Shown: positions 36,737-43,842 of the stretch, in pieces
How positions within the stretch are numbered: position 1 is the first letter of the stretch
Layout of the letters: each line of letters starts with the position of its first letter
NCBI GenBank assembly: GCA_045532035.1
Contig: JAZSFD010000107.1
Coordinates: 1 to 64,000 of the forward strand
Direction of reading: 5' to 3'
Source: UMGS1052 sp045532035
GTDB lineage: Bacteria > Bacillota > Clostridia > Oscillospirales > CAG-382
DNA length: 64,000 nucleotides
Notes under the pieces: model-generated
Database searches by the model: none
Told to the model about the DNA's origin: nothing
What the model saw: the letters and a program-made list of their open reading frames with translations, nothing else
Translations under genes and position numbers: made by a program

Positions 36737-37684
36737 TCATTTCGTGAACTTAAGAAGGTCTTCGCCTTGTGAAATGCCTGCCCAAAGCTTCATGTATGCC
36801 GAGATCAGTGTGCCATAGGGCAGGGGGGTGATGCCAAGATTGCCGAACAAGCTGGTGCTTTCATAGCTTGTGCCATCTTTGACTCCGCTGACAAAAACAG
36901 GGATTTTTTCGGAACGGGCTTTTTCACAGAAGCTTTCAAGGCGCGGATTTGCGGTACAAAGGGTGGCAGAGTGATACGGCTTTATAATGACCGCCTTTAT
37001 GCCGCAAAGGGAATACGAAAAGCTGTCGGCAGGATGGCTTTCGATGAGAAGTATTCCCGGGTCGTTTGCATATTCCACAACGCCAAGCGATCTGCATTTC
37101 TTTTCGCAGATATTGCTTTTTGTGAAGTTTTTTCCGTCATATGCCGCAAAAGCAGTTCCATCTATGGAGTAAAGGTCGGAGCTTCCCTCCGAATGCTGAA
37201 GAAGGCTTGAGGCTTTGTGTATCGAGATAAAGCTATCCTTTTCGTTTTTGTAAGACACAAAAACTCCGTTTTCAACTTTGCCCTTGATAAATTCAAGGGC
37301 GGCGCGGAAATTATCAAAGCCGTTTGTCCGGGCATCCTCAAGAGGATATGCCGCCGACACAAATATCACGGGAACCGAGCATTTTCCGAAAGCGTTTTCG
37401 ATGGCACAAGCTGCATATTGCAGAGTGTCTGTGCCGTGGGTGATGATGATGCCGTCATAGTTTTTGCCGAGAGCGACGGCAACCTCCTTTTGCAAAAGAT
37501 TCAGTTCGTTTGCAGAAAGGTTTTCGCTGAGTATGGTAAAGGGAGAAGCGGTGTCAAATTCGATATCTTCCGCATCCTTGAACGGCTCAAGCAGAGTATA
37601 ATTTGTGTTGTTGTCGGTGGAGAACCAGCCGTTTTTCATTCTGCTTCCGATGGTTCCGCCTGTGAATATGACCAGAATTTTCAT
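36737..37684 (-). CDS. Asparaginase/glutaminase-family amidohydrolase
   Basis: 315 residues, cytoplasmic (no signal peptide). Both catalytic threonine motifs of L-asparaginases are present: FTGGTIG with T11, and ITHGTDTLQ with T85 and D86; S53 is a candidate substrate-binding residue. Family reaction: asparagine to aspartate and ammonia; some members use other amides. The start is the ATG at 37684; an SD (AAGGA) lies about 12 bases upstream. The longer frame to 37792 would run into the upstream TIR gene. It is the third gene of the operon, 41 bases after the TIR-V4R gene and before a terminator. An asparaginase downstream of two TIR genes is unexpected, and it may be a metabolic passenger or may act on an amide such as a nicotinamide-derived product (inference). 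Confidence 0.87.
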   Translation of the reverse strand: MKILVIFTGGTIGSRMKNGWFSTDNNTNYTLLEPFKDAEDIEFDTASPFTILSENLSANELNLLQKEVAVALGKNYDGIIITHGTDTLQYAACAIENAFGKCSVPVIFVSAAYPLEDARTNGFDNFRAALEFIKGKVENGVFVSYKNEKDSFISIHKASSLLQHSEGSSDLYSIDGTAFAAYDGKNFTKSNICEKKCRSLGVVEYANDPGILLIESHPADSFSYSLCGIKAVIIKPYHSATLCTANPRLESFCEKARSEKIPVFVSGVKDGTSYESTSLFGNLGITPLPYGTLISAYMKLWAGISQGEDLLKFTK

Positions 37685-37725
37685 TGAGCTTGTATATCCT
37701 TTCACTGAAAAAGGGTGGGTCGGGT

Positions 37726-38721
37726 TTACTTTGTTTTGAAATCGAACACGCAGCTTGTCTTGAAGGTGCTTCTCAAAGGACATTCGCGGCAAGTAAGCTC
37801 GATTTCTGTTGAATTGAGAAATGTCTCGATGACTCCGTCACAATAGCCTTTTATGAAAGAGCAGACCTTTCTCTTTTTTCTGTTATCGACTATAAATGCT
37901 TCATTTATGCATACAGAACCGTTTATGCAGTCGTTTTTCTCGTCAAGGTTGAGCTCATAAGAAAAACGACCCCAGCCTACCGCAGAATCAAATTTACACC
38001 ATTTTTCGAACTTAAGCTTGATGTCTTCAAAGGTGTGTCCCGCATTCCATTGACTTTCGATTCTTTCGGCGAAATTCTTTCCGCTGTCATATCCGCTTTC
38101 AAAGAAGATTCTTTCGGCATCTGACTCTGAAAGCTTTTTCACTTCGTCAAAAATACCTCCGAGCATATTGATGAGGGTGTCGGTTCTGAAGCTTACGTTT
38201 CTCTGATGGTCTTCGGGATTTATCATTATTCCTCTGTCGGGATAATATTCAAAAACAGTGGTTTTTTTCGAATCCTGAACATCAGCTTCTTCGGCGCGGA
38301 GGATGTCTTTTGCGGAAGGCTTTTTGGGCAATCTTCCGGTGACCTCGTCCAATATTTTTTGATAATGCTTTTTCACATCATCTTCATAAGCAAGAATACG
38401 ATGCTGTCTTCCGAGATAATACCGGTATTCGTCATTAAGCTCAAAATCCTCGATGAAAACAGGCATAAGAATCTTTTTCTTTTCGATGATGACATCCACT
38501 TCGTTGAGTACGTGTACCGAATTGTTGATGTTGCTTGATGCGAGAAGAAGAACGACCTGGCAGCCCGAGATGGCATCGACGATCTCCGAGGCGTAGGGCT
38601 TTCCGCCTGCCACATCACGCGGGGCAATATAACATTCGATTCCATGGCTTTCGAGAAAAGCGACGAGATCCTCCGCCACAGGTCTGTCGGCGGAAGTATA
38701 GCTGACAAATACTTGTTTCAT
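37726..38721 (-). CDS. TIR-V4R protein
   Basis: 331 residues. Residues 1-125 are a TIR domain (VFVSYTSADRPVAEDLV, CYIAPRDVAGG, VVLLLASSNINNS) with a candidate NADase glutamate E74 (HVLNEVD). Residues about 180-330 match a V4R domain (4-vinyl-reductase/hydrocarbon-binding fold): FFESGYDSGKNFAER, IKGYCDGVIET, then cysteines C311, C314 and C324 in the pattern CRECPLRSTFKTSC, which may bind a metal. V4R domains bind small hydrophobic ligands or chaperone cofactors, so this looks like a one-component sensor joined to a TIR effector. The start at 38721 has SD GGAGGG. It follows the TIR-TIR gene by 53 bases. Activity not shown. Confidence 0.85.
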   Translation of the reverse strand: MKQVFVSYTSADRPVAEDLVAFLESHGIECYIAPRDVAGGKPYASEIVDAISGCQVVLLLASSNINNSVHVLNEVDVIIEKKKILMPVFIEDFELNDEYRYYLGRQHRILAYEDDVKKHYQKILDEVTGRLPKKPSAKDILRAEEADVQDSKKTTVFEYYPDRGIMINPEDHQRNVSFRTDTLINMLGGIFDEVKKLSESDAERIFFESGYDSGKNFAERIESQWNAGHTFEDIKLKFEKWCKFDSAVGWGRFSYELNLDEKNDCINGSVCINEAFIVDNRKKRKVCSFIKGYCDGVIETFLNSTEIELTCRECPLRSTFKTSCVFDFKTK

Positions 38722-38774
38722 ATGTCCCTCCAAAAAATATTCTATGTGATTACTGTTTTCAAAATGCTTAACTG

Positions 38775-39659
38775 TCAATCCTTGAACGCTTCAAGAGCAG
38801 GGGTGGATTCAAGCTTTTCGATAAAGCTGTCAAAAGAGCTGTATGCGTATTCATGAATTGCCTGAAGACGGTTGAGACGCATTGCCATTCCGCCGGCAAG
38901 CTTCACATCGGAAAGATATACAAGAAGCCTGTCCTTATCAAGGTCTCTTGCATAGTTCAGCTCGTCCTTGCAGTTTTTGGAATCAAGATATTCCTGCGAC
39001 ATGAAAGCAATAAAGAAGCTGCTGTTTTCGATCTTTTCGGCAATGAATTCGTCCCACTCAGTGCCGGGGTCGATGCCCTCATCGTACCATACGCGGTAGC
39101 CGTCTTCCTGAAGTCTTTCAACGATCTTAAGCACTTTTTCGGAATTCCTGTGGGAATAGCTTATGAAGATGAAAGGGCTGCTTTCGTTGTAAGTGGAAAC
39201 AGGGAAGTCGCCGTTTTGGTTTTCGTCACATTGTTTCGGTAAGGTTGACTTGGGCTTATTTGGATCCAAAAAGTACTTTACCGTGAGAAGAATTCTTTTG
39301 AAATGGTACTTGAGCTTGTTGCGGGGAGCGCGGTGGATCGTAGCTTTGTGCAGACGTTTCCGCAATTCAATACTGACGCTAAAAAGATCGGTGAACACCG
39401 ACAATATGGGCTTTTCCTTGCTTTGCGCGATATCGAGTTCATTGAATATCTCCGCAGAGTGGTTAACCTTGCGGGAGGCGATCAGAAGAAAAAGCTTGCA
39501 GTTTGAAATTGCATCGACTATCTGAAGTGTTTTTGATTCTTCGCTTACAAGATCGCGTGAGGCAATATAGCAGGAAACGCCGCCGTTTTCAAGGGCTGAG
39601 GCAAGGTCTTCTGCCACTTTCCTGTCTTTTGGAAGATAACTGATATATACATCCTTCAT
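38775..39659 (-). CDS. Tandem TIR-domain protein
   Basis: 294 residues made almost only of two TIR domains. TIR 1, about 1-125 (VYISYLPKDRKVAEDLA, CYIASRDL, E74 in IFNELDIA). TIR 2, about 162-290 (FIFISYSHRNSEKV, VWYDEGIDPGTEWDEF, E233 in NCKDELNYA). TIR 1 resembles the TIR of the next gene, suggesting duplication. Both keep a glutamate at the usual catalytic position, so both could cleave NAD. There is no separate sensor domain, so activation may need a partner such as the TIR-V4R or DUF4062 protein. The ATG at 39659 has SD GGAGG; the extension to 39755 begins in the leader. First gene of a three-gene operon with promoter at 39788-39816. Confidence 0.85.
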   Translation of the reverse strand: MKDVYISYLPKDRKVAEDLASALENGGVSCYIASRDLVSEESKTLQIVDAISNCKLFLLIASRKVNHSAEIFNELDIAQSKEKPILSVFTDLFSVSIELRKRLHKATIHRAPRNKLKYHFKRILLTVKYFLDPNKPKSTLPKQCDENQNGDFPVSTYNESSPFIFISYSHRNSEKVLKIVERLQEDGYRVWYDEGIDPGTEWDEFIAEKIENSSFFIAFMSQEYLDSKNCKDELNYARDLDKDRLLVYLSDVKLAGGMAMRLNRLQAIHEYAYSSFDSFIEKLESTPALEAFKD

Positions 39660-39787
39660 GTTTTTCCTCCGTAGTATTGTCTGTTTTCCCGAAGGTCGAC
39701 AGAATAAAATTTCTTGTTTTACAGTAAAAACGGAAAAATGTGACATTTTTCGCAAAGCAGCTCAAAAAAATTCAGTATACTACAGAT

Positions 39788-39816
39788 ATAATAGCATATT
39801 TTTATGATATTATCAA
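39788..39816 (-). promoter_or_regulatory. Promoter of the TIR-TIR/TIR-V4R/asparaginase operon
   Basis: On the minus strand TTGATA (39816-39811), 17-base spacer, TATTAT (39793-39788). The leader is about 120 bases and contains a small hairpin (GAAAAATG at 39733-39740 with CATTTTTC at 39744-39751). Confidence 0.6.
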
Positions 39817-39860
39817 CACCCTGCGAAAAAAAGTCTGTTTTTGTCGGCTTCCGCGACGAT

Positions 39861-40736
39861 TCAGAGCAGCGTGATATAATCGCCCGGCGACATTCCCGTG
39901 ACCTTTTTGAAGGCATAATAGAAGTTGGAGGTGTTGTTGTAGCCGCAAAGCTGAGCAATCTCAAGGCGTGTAAGATCGGTGGTGGTAAGATACAGCACCG
40001 CGCGCTCGATGCGCTTTACGGTGATGTAGTCCCAGGGGGCCATTCCGTTCAGCTTTTTGAAGAGACGGCAGAAATAGTTTTTGCTCATGTGCGCCTTTTC
40101 GGCGATATCTGTAAGGGTCAGATTTTCTGACAGGTGCGCGTCAATATATTTGAGGGATTTTTCGATGTGATGGAGAGACCTTGCGTTGTATGAAAAATCG
40201 GTTTCGGTAAGCTGCCCTTCGAAAGAACGGATCATCTCAATGAGGATGTTTACAAGATGGACCTTTAGCATGATCTCGTATTCCTGCTTTTTTTCGGCAA
40301 GCTCCTTTTCCATGAGATACATAAGCTCCCTTACGGCTTTGGAGGAGGGCTTTTCCATATCAAGCTTGTTGAAGGATTTCTTTTTTCGGTTGAGAAAGAC
40401 CCGTATCAGCTCACCGCTTGAAATGCCGAAGTTTTCCGACCAGATGAATCTCGGCTCGAAATGTATGTTGAGAAATTCCGTGCGGCTGTCAAGCTTTTTT
40501 ATCCAGTGTCTCTCATCAGTGCCGAACAGAAATATATCGCCGCCCTCAAAGCCAAATTCGCTCTCATCGGTGGCATAAATTCCGCCGCCCGACAGCACCA
40601 TTGTGATCTCAAGGGCTGTGTGGTGATGCTCATAAAACATACCTCCGTCGGCGGGAAGAGCCGAGCGAAATACCCTCAAAAGATTTTCGGAATGAGAAAA
40701 GGTTGTATCGCAAAAGCCTGTGTTTTGATTTGCCAA
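39861..40736 (-). CDS. AraC-family regulator divergent from kdgK
   Basis: 291 residues with an N-terminal cupin sensor (HHHTALEITMVLSGGG, FEGGDIFLFG) and a C-terminal AraC double helix-turn-helix (about 190-290; MSKNYFCRLFKKLNG, LCGYNNTSNFYYAFKK, GMSPGDY). The start is a TTG at 40736: no ATG is available, and a strong GGAGG lies 8 bases upstream. Its promoter is TTGACA-17-TATAAT on the minus strand (40846-40818). Placement opposite the KDG kinase and KDPG aldolase genes suggests control of uronate or pectin breakdown. It is tandem with the TIR operon, with no clear terminator between, so read-through is possible. Confidence 0.87.
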   Translation of the reverse strand: MANQNTGFCDTTFSHSENLLRVFRSALPADGGMFYEHHHTALEITMVLSGGGIYATDESEFGFEGGDIFLFGTDERHWIKKLDSRTEFLNIHFEPRFIWSENFGISSGELIRVFLNRKKKSFNKLDMEKPSSKAVRELMYLMEKELAEKKQEYEIMLKVHLVNILIEMIRSFEGQLTETDFSYNARSLHHIEKSLKYIDAHLSENLTLTDIAEKAHMSKNYFCRLFKKLNGMAPWDYITVKRIERAVLYLTTTDLTRLEIAQLCGYNNTSNFYYAFKKVTGMSPGDYITLL

Positions 40737-40817
40737 TATGATGTCCTCCTTTCAATGAGGATAATATTTTTGACATTTTTTATAAAATAAATGATGAAAT
40801 ATTCACAGTGTAGTGTT

Positions 40818-40846
40818 ATTATATAGCTATAGGCGAAATTTGTCAA
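40818..40846 (-). promoter_or_regulatory. Consensus promoter of the AraC regulator at 39861-40736
   Basis: On the minus strand TTGACA (40846-40841), 17-base spacer, TATAAT (40823-40818). An extended -10 for the opposite strand (TGtTATTAT) overlaps it and may serve kdgK. Confidence 0.75.
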
Positions 40847-40875
40847 ATAATATTTTTGAAGGAGTGTTTTTTGTT

Positions 40876-41907
40876 ATGGCAAAAGTTGTTACAATGGGCG
40901 AGATCATGCTCCGCCTCTCAACACCGCGCTTTGAAAGATTCATGCAGGCAGACGAATTTGATGTTTGCTACGCCGGCGGCGAAGCAAATGTTGCGGTGTC
41001 TCTTGCAAACTACGGCCACGATGCCGAATATGTCACCATGGTTCCCGATAATCCCATCGGCGAGGCTTGTGTTGCGGCTCTGCGCAAGATGAATGTCAAG
41101 ACCGACAACATCCCCCGCGGCGGTGAAAGACTTGGTGTTTATTACCTTGAAACAGGTGCCGCCATGCGTCCCTCCCAGGTAGTATACGACAGAGCACATT
41201 CTTCCATTTCCACAGCAAAGGCATCCGATTTTGATTTTGATAAGATCTTTGACGGCTGCGACTGGTTCCATTTCACAGGTATCACTCCCGCCATCTCTGA
41301 TGAAGCGGCAGCTCTTACCGAAGAAGCTCTTAAGATCGCAAAGGCAAAGGGCGTAAAGGTTTCCTGCGACCTCAACTTCCGCAAGAAGCTCTGGTCGAGC
41401 GAAAAGGCTCAGAAGGTAATGACAGGGCTTATGAAGTATGTTGATGTCTGCATCGGCAACGAAGAGGATGCCGAAAAGGTTCTCGGCTTTAAGCCCGGCA
41501 AGACCGATGTCACAGCAGGTGAGCTTGAGCTTGCAGGCTACAAGAGTATTTTTGAGCAGATGGTTGAAAAGTTCAACTTTGAATATGTCATTTCGTCCCT
41601 GCGCGTTTCTCATTCGGCTTCCGACAACGGCTGGTCTGCTTGCATCTATTCGAGAGATACAAAGGAATTCTATCATTCCAGAGAATACCGCATTTGTCCC
41701 ATTGTTGACAGAGTAGGCGGCGGCGACAGCTTTGCAGGCGGTGTTATCTGTGGGCTCCTTGACGGCAAGAGCTTCAAGGATGCTCTTGAATTCGGTGTTG
41801 CGGCATCAGCCCTCAAGCACACCATCCCCGGCGATTACAACATGGTCACCCGCAAGGAAGTTGACGCTCTCGTCGGCGGCGACGGCAGCGGAAGAGTCCA
41901 GAGATAA
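40876..41907 (+). CDS. kdgK: 2-dehydro-3-deoxygluconate (KDG) kinase
   Basis: PfkB-family kinase of 343 residues that phosphorylates 2-keto-3-deoxygluconate to KDPG, the step after uronate dehydration. Motifs are MGEIMLRLSTP at the N terminus, the PfkB signature 1 region YAGGEANVAVSLANYG, and signature 2 with the catalytic Asp in VGGGDSFAGGV. The start is the ATG at 40876 with SD GAAGGAG about 11 bases upstream; the in-frame extension to 40813 is upstream of that SD. The aldolase gene that uses its product follows after 21 bases, so the two form an operon, probably controlled by the divergent AraC regulator. Ribokinase-like relatives with other sugars cannot be fully excluded, but the context supports KDG. 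Confidence 0.92.
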   Translation: MAKVVTMGEIMLRLSTPRFERFMQADEFDVCYAGGEANVAVSLANYGHDAEYVTMVPDNPIGEACVAALRKMNVKTDNIPRGGERLGVYYLETGAAMRPSQVVYDRAHSSISTAKASDFDFDKIFDGCDWFHFTGITPAISDEAAALTEEALKIAKAKGVKVSCDLNFRKKLWSSEKAQKVMTGLMKYVDVCIGNEEDAEKVLGFKPGKTDVTAGELELAGYKSIFEQMVEKFNFEYVISSLRVSHSASDNGWSACIYSRDTKEFYHSREYRICPIVDRVGGGDSFAGGVICGLLDGKSFKDALEFGVAASALKHTIPGDYNMVTRKEVDALVGGDGSGRVQR

Positions 41908-41928
41908 GAAATTACGAGGTTTTGAAAA

Positions 41929-42894
41929 ATGGAAATTTTGAAAGAATTATCCAATATCGGTATTATTCCCGTCGTAAAGATCAACGACGCTGCAAAAGCA
42001 GTTCCCCTTGCAAAAGCTCTTGCAAAGGGAGGCCTTGCTGCTGCTGAGATCACCTTCAGAACAGATGCGGCAGAGCAGGCGATAAAGAATATCGCCTCCG
42101 AATGTCCCGAGGTTCTTGTGGGTGCCGGCACCGTGCTTACCATTGAGCAGGCACAGCGTGCTCTTAACGCCGGTGCAAAGTTTATCGTCAGCCCCGGCTT
42201 TAATCCCAAGGTGGTTCAGTGGTGTCTTGACAACGGTGTCACACCTTTGCCCGGTTGCACCACTCCCTCTGAGATCGAACAGGCGCTTGAGATGGGACTC
42301 AAGGTCGTAAAATTCTTCCCTGCTGAGCAGAGCGGAGGACTTGACAAGATAAAGGCAATGTCAGCTCCCTACGGCGGCATCAAGTTTATGCCCACAGGTG
42401 GAGTCAGCCTTGAAAATGTCAACAGCTATCTTGCCGCAAAGTGCATCATTGCCTGCGGCGGAAGTTTCATGGTCAAGGAAAGCTTTATCGACGGCGAAAA
42501 CTGGGATGAGATCACAAAGCTTACCGAAAAGGCTGTCGAAACGATGCTCGGTCTTTCGATCGGTCACATCGGTATCAACCACGAAAACGCCGATGAAGCG
42601 AAGAAGACAGCCGATATGCTCTCCCTTCTCACAGGAAAGCCCATCGAGCGCGAAAGCGAAAAGGGAATGTTCGTTTCTTCGGAATTTGAAGTGATGAAGT
42701 CAAAAGGCCCCGGAAGATGCGGACATATTGCGGTACTCACAAACAGCGTTGACCGCGCAGTCTACCACCTTTCGAAGCGCGGCATAAAGTTCAACGAAGA
42801 GTCTGCCACCTTCAATGATGACAGCACAAGAAAGTTCATCTATCTTGCCGAAGAATTCGGCGGATTCGGTGTTCATCTGCTTCAGAAAAAATAA
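41929..42894 (+). CDS. eda: KDPG/KHG aldolase fused to a C-terminal VOC (glyoxalase-like) domain
   Basis: 321 residues. Residues 1-200 are a class I KDPG aldolase: E40 (AAAEITFRT), GAGTVL, SPGF, and Schiff-base lysine K128 (VVKFFPAEQ), with the phosphate-site GGV. It splits KDPG into pyruvate and glyceraldehyde 3-phosphate. Residues about 206-321 (IGHIGINHENADE, GHIAVLTNSVDRAV, GFGVHLLQKK) form a VOC-fold domain of unknown role, perhaps metal- or sugar-binding or oligomerising. The usual bacterial Eda is about 205-215 residues, so the extra domain is a fusion. It is in an operon with kdgK and followed by a strong terminator. Confidence 0.9.
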   Translation: MEILKELSNIGIIPVVKINDAAKAVPLAKALAKGGLAAAEITFRTDAAEQAIKNIASECPEVLVGAGTVLTIEQAQRALNAGAKFIVSPGFNPKVVQWCLDNGVTPLPGCTTPSEIEQALEMGLKVVKFFPAEQSGGLDKIKAMSAPYGGIKFMPTGGVSLENVNSYLAAKCIIACGGSFMVKESFIDGENWDEITKLTEKAVETMLGLSIGHIGINHENADEAKKTADMLSLLTGKPIERESEKGMFVSSEFEVMKSKGPGRCGHIAVLTNSVDRAVYHLSKRGIKFNEESATFNDDSTRKFIYLAEEFGGFGVHLLQKK

Positions 42895-42903
42895 GTAAAA
42901 CAA

Positions 42904-42938
42904 TATCCCGCCGAACCAAAATCGGCGGGATAAATTTT
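42904..42938 (+). terminator. Terminator of the kdgK-eda operon
   Basis: Perfect 11-base stem TATCCCGCCGA (42904-42914) with TCGGCGGGATA (42922-42932), 7-base loop, then AATTTTTTATT. It probably also serves the convergent activase gene. Confidence 0.9.
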
Positions 42939-43829
42939 TTATTCAACAACACAAAGTCCCCGGGATCTGAAATATTCATTGACTTCTTTCATCTTCTCGG
43001 CGGTGGGCATTCCAAAGGTCGGCAGGGTGTTTTCCATCTCCACCGCCTCGTATTTCGAGCCTGCAAAGCTGTGATAAGGCAGAACACGAAGCTTTGTCAG
43101 ATTTTTAAGCGAACACAAAAGATCGGCTATTTTTTCGACTTCGCCGTCATTCATGCCAGGCACATAAGGATATCTGACTTCGATCTTTGCACTTCTCTCA
43201 TCAAGGTAACGCAGGTTTTCAAGAATGATGCTGTTGTTCTGACCTGTGCATTTTTTATGAACATCTTCATCGATGGCTTTGATATCATAAAGAAAAATGT
43301 CGGTGTACGGCAAAACCATATCTATTGCCTGTCTGTTTACAAAGCTGCAGGTATCGATGGCAGTGGACACGCCGTTTTCTTTCATTTTTTTCAGAAGCTC
43401 TGCACAAAATTCGGGCTGCATCAGACATTCGCCACCCGAAAGAGTAATGCCGCCGCCCGAGCTTTCATAAAAGCTCTTGTCCTCAAGAAGTATCGGCACA
43501 AGCTCGTCTACATCCATCTTTCTGCCGTAAAGCTTCAAAGCCTCGCCAAGGCAGACTTCTTCGCATTTTCCGCAGGTGATGCATTTTGTTCTGTCAAAGA
43601 AATGCCCGTTTTCGTTCACAATATGCGCTCCTGCATCGCATACGGTGACACATTCACCGCAGCCGATGCATTTCTTTTCGATGTATGAAAGCTGAGGCGC
43701 AAAGGAAATGCTTTCGGGGTTATGGCACCATACGCATTTTAACGGACAACCTTTCAGAAAAAGGGTGGTTCTTATACCGTCGCCGTCATGGATGGCGAAT
43801 TTTTTTATATCAATAACAGATGCGTTCAT
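42939..43829 (-). CDS. Glycyl radical enzyme activase (radical SAM, two-ferredoxin-cluster type)
   Basis: 296 residues. The radical SAM cluster motif C28-x3-C32-x2-C35 (GCPLKCVWC) binds the catalytic 4Fe-4S cluster and SAM. A ferredoxin-like insert carries eight cysteines (C54, C57, C60, C64 and C83, C86, C89, C93) for two auxiliary clusters, as in activases of non-PFL glycyl radical enzymes. Further SAM-binding motifs are GGGITLSGGE and YDIKAID. It abstracts a hydrogen from the conserved glycine of its partner, almost certainly the enzyme encoded 13 bases upstream (43843-46032). SAM plus an electron gives 5'-deoxyadenosyl radical, so the pair works only without oxygen. Confidence 0.93.
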   Translation of the reverse strand: MNASVIDIKKFAIHDGDGIRTTLFLKGCPLKCVWCHNPESISFAPQLSYIEKKCIGCGECVTVCDAGAHIVNENGHFFDRTKCITCGKCEEVCLGEALKLYGRKMDVDELVPILLEDKSFYESSGGGITLSGGECLMQPEFCAELLKKMKENGVSTAIDTCSFVNRQAIDMVLPYTDIFLYDIKAIDEDVHKKCTGQNNSIILENLRYLDERSAKIEVRYPYVPGMNDGEVEKIADLLCSLKNLTKLRVLPYHSFAGSKYEAVEMENTLPTFGMPTAEKMKEVNEYFRSRGLCVVE

Positions 43830-43842
43830 TTTTGTCTCCTGT

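Noticed and set aside
17123..39755. Treating the TIR/tubulin region as an integrated mobile element or prophage
   Set aside because: No integrase, transposase, tRNA, att-like direct repeat or phage structural gene was found at either edge, and base composition by eye is like the neighbours.
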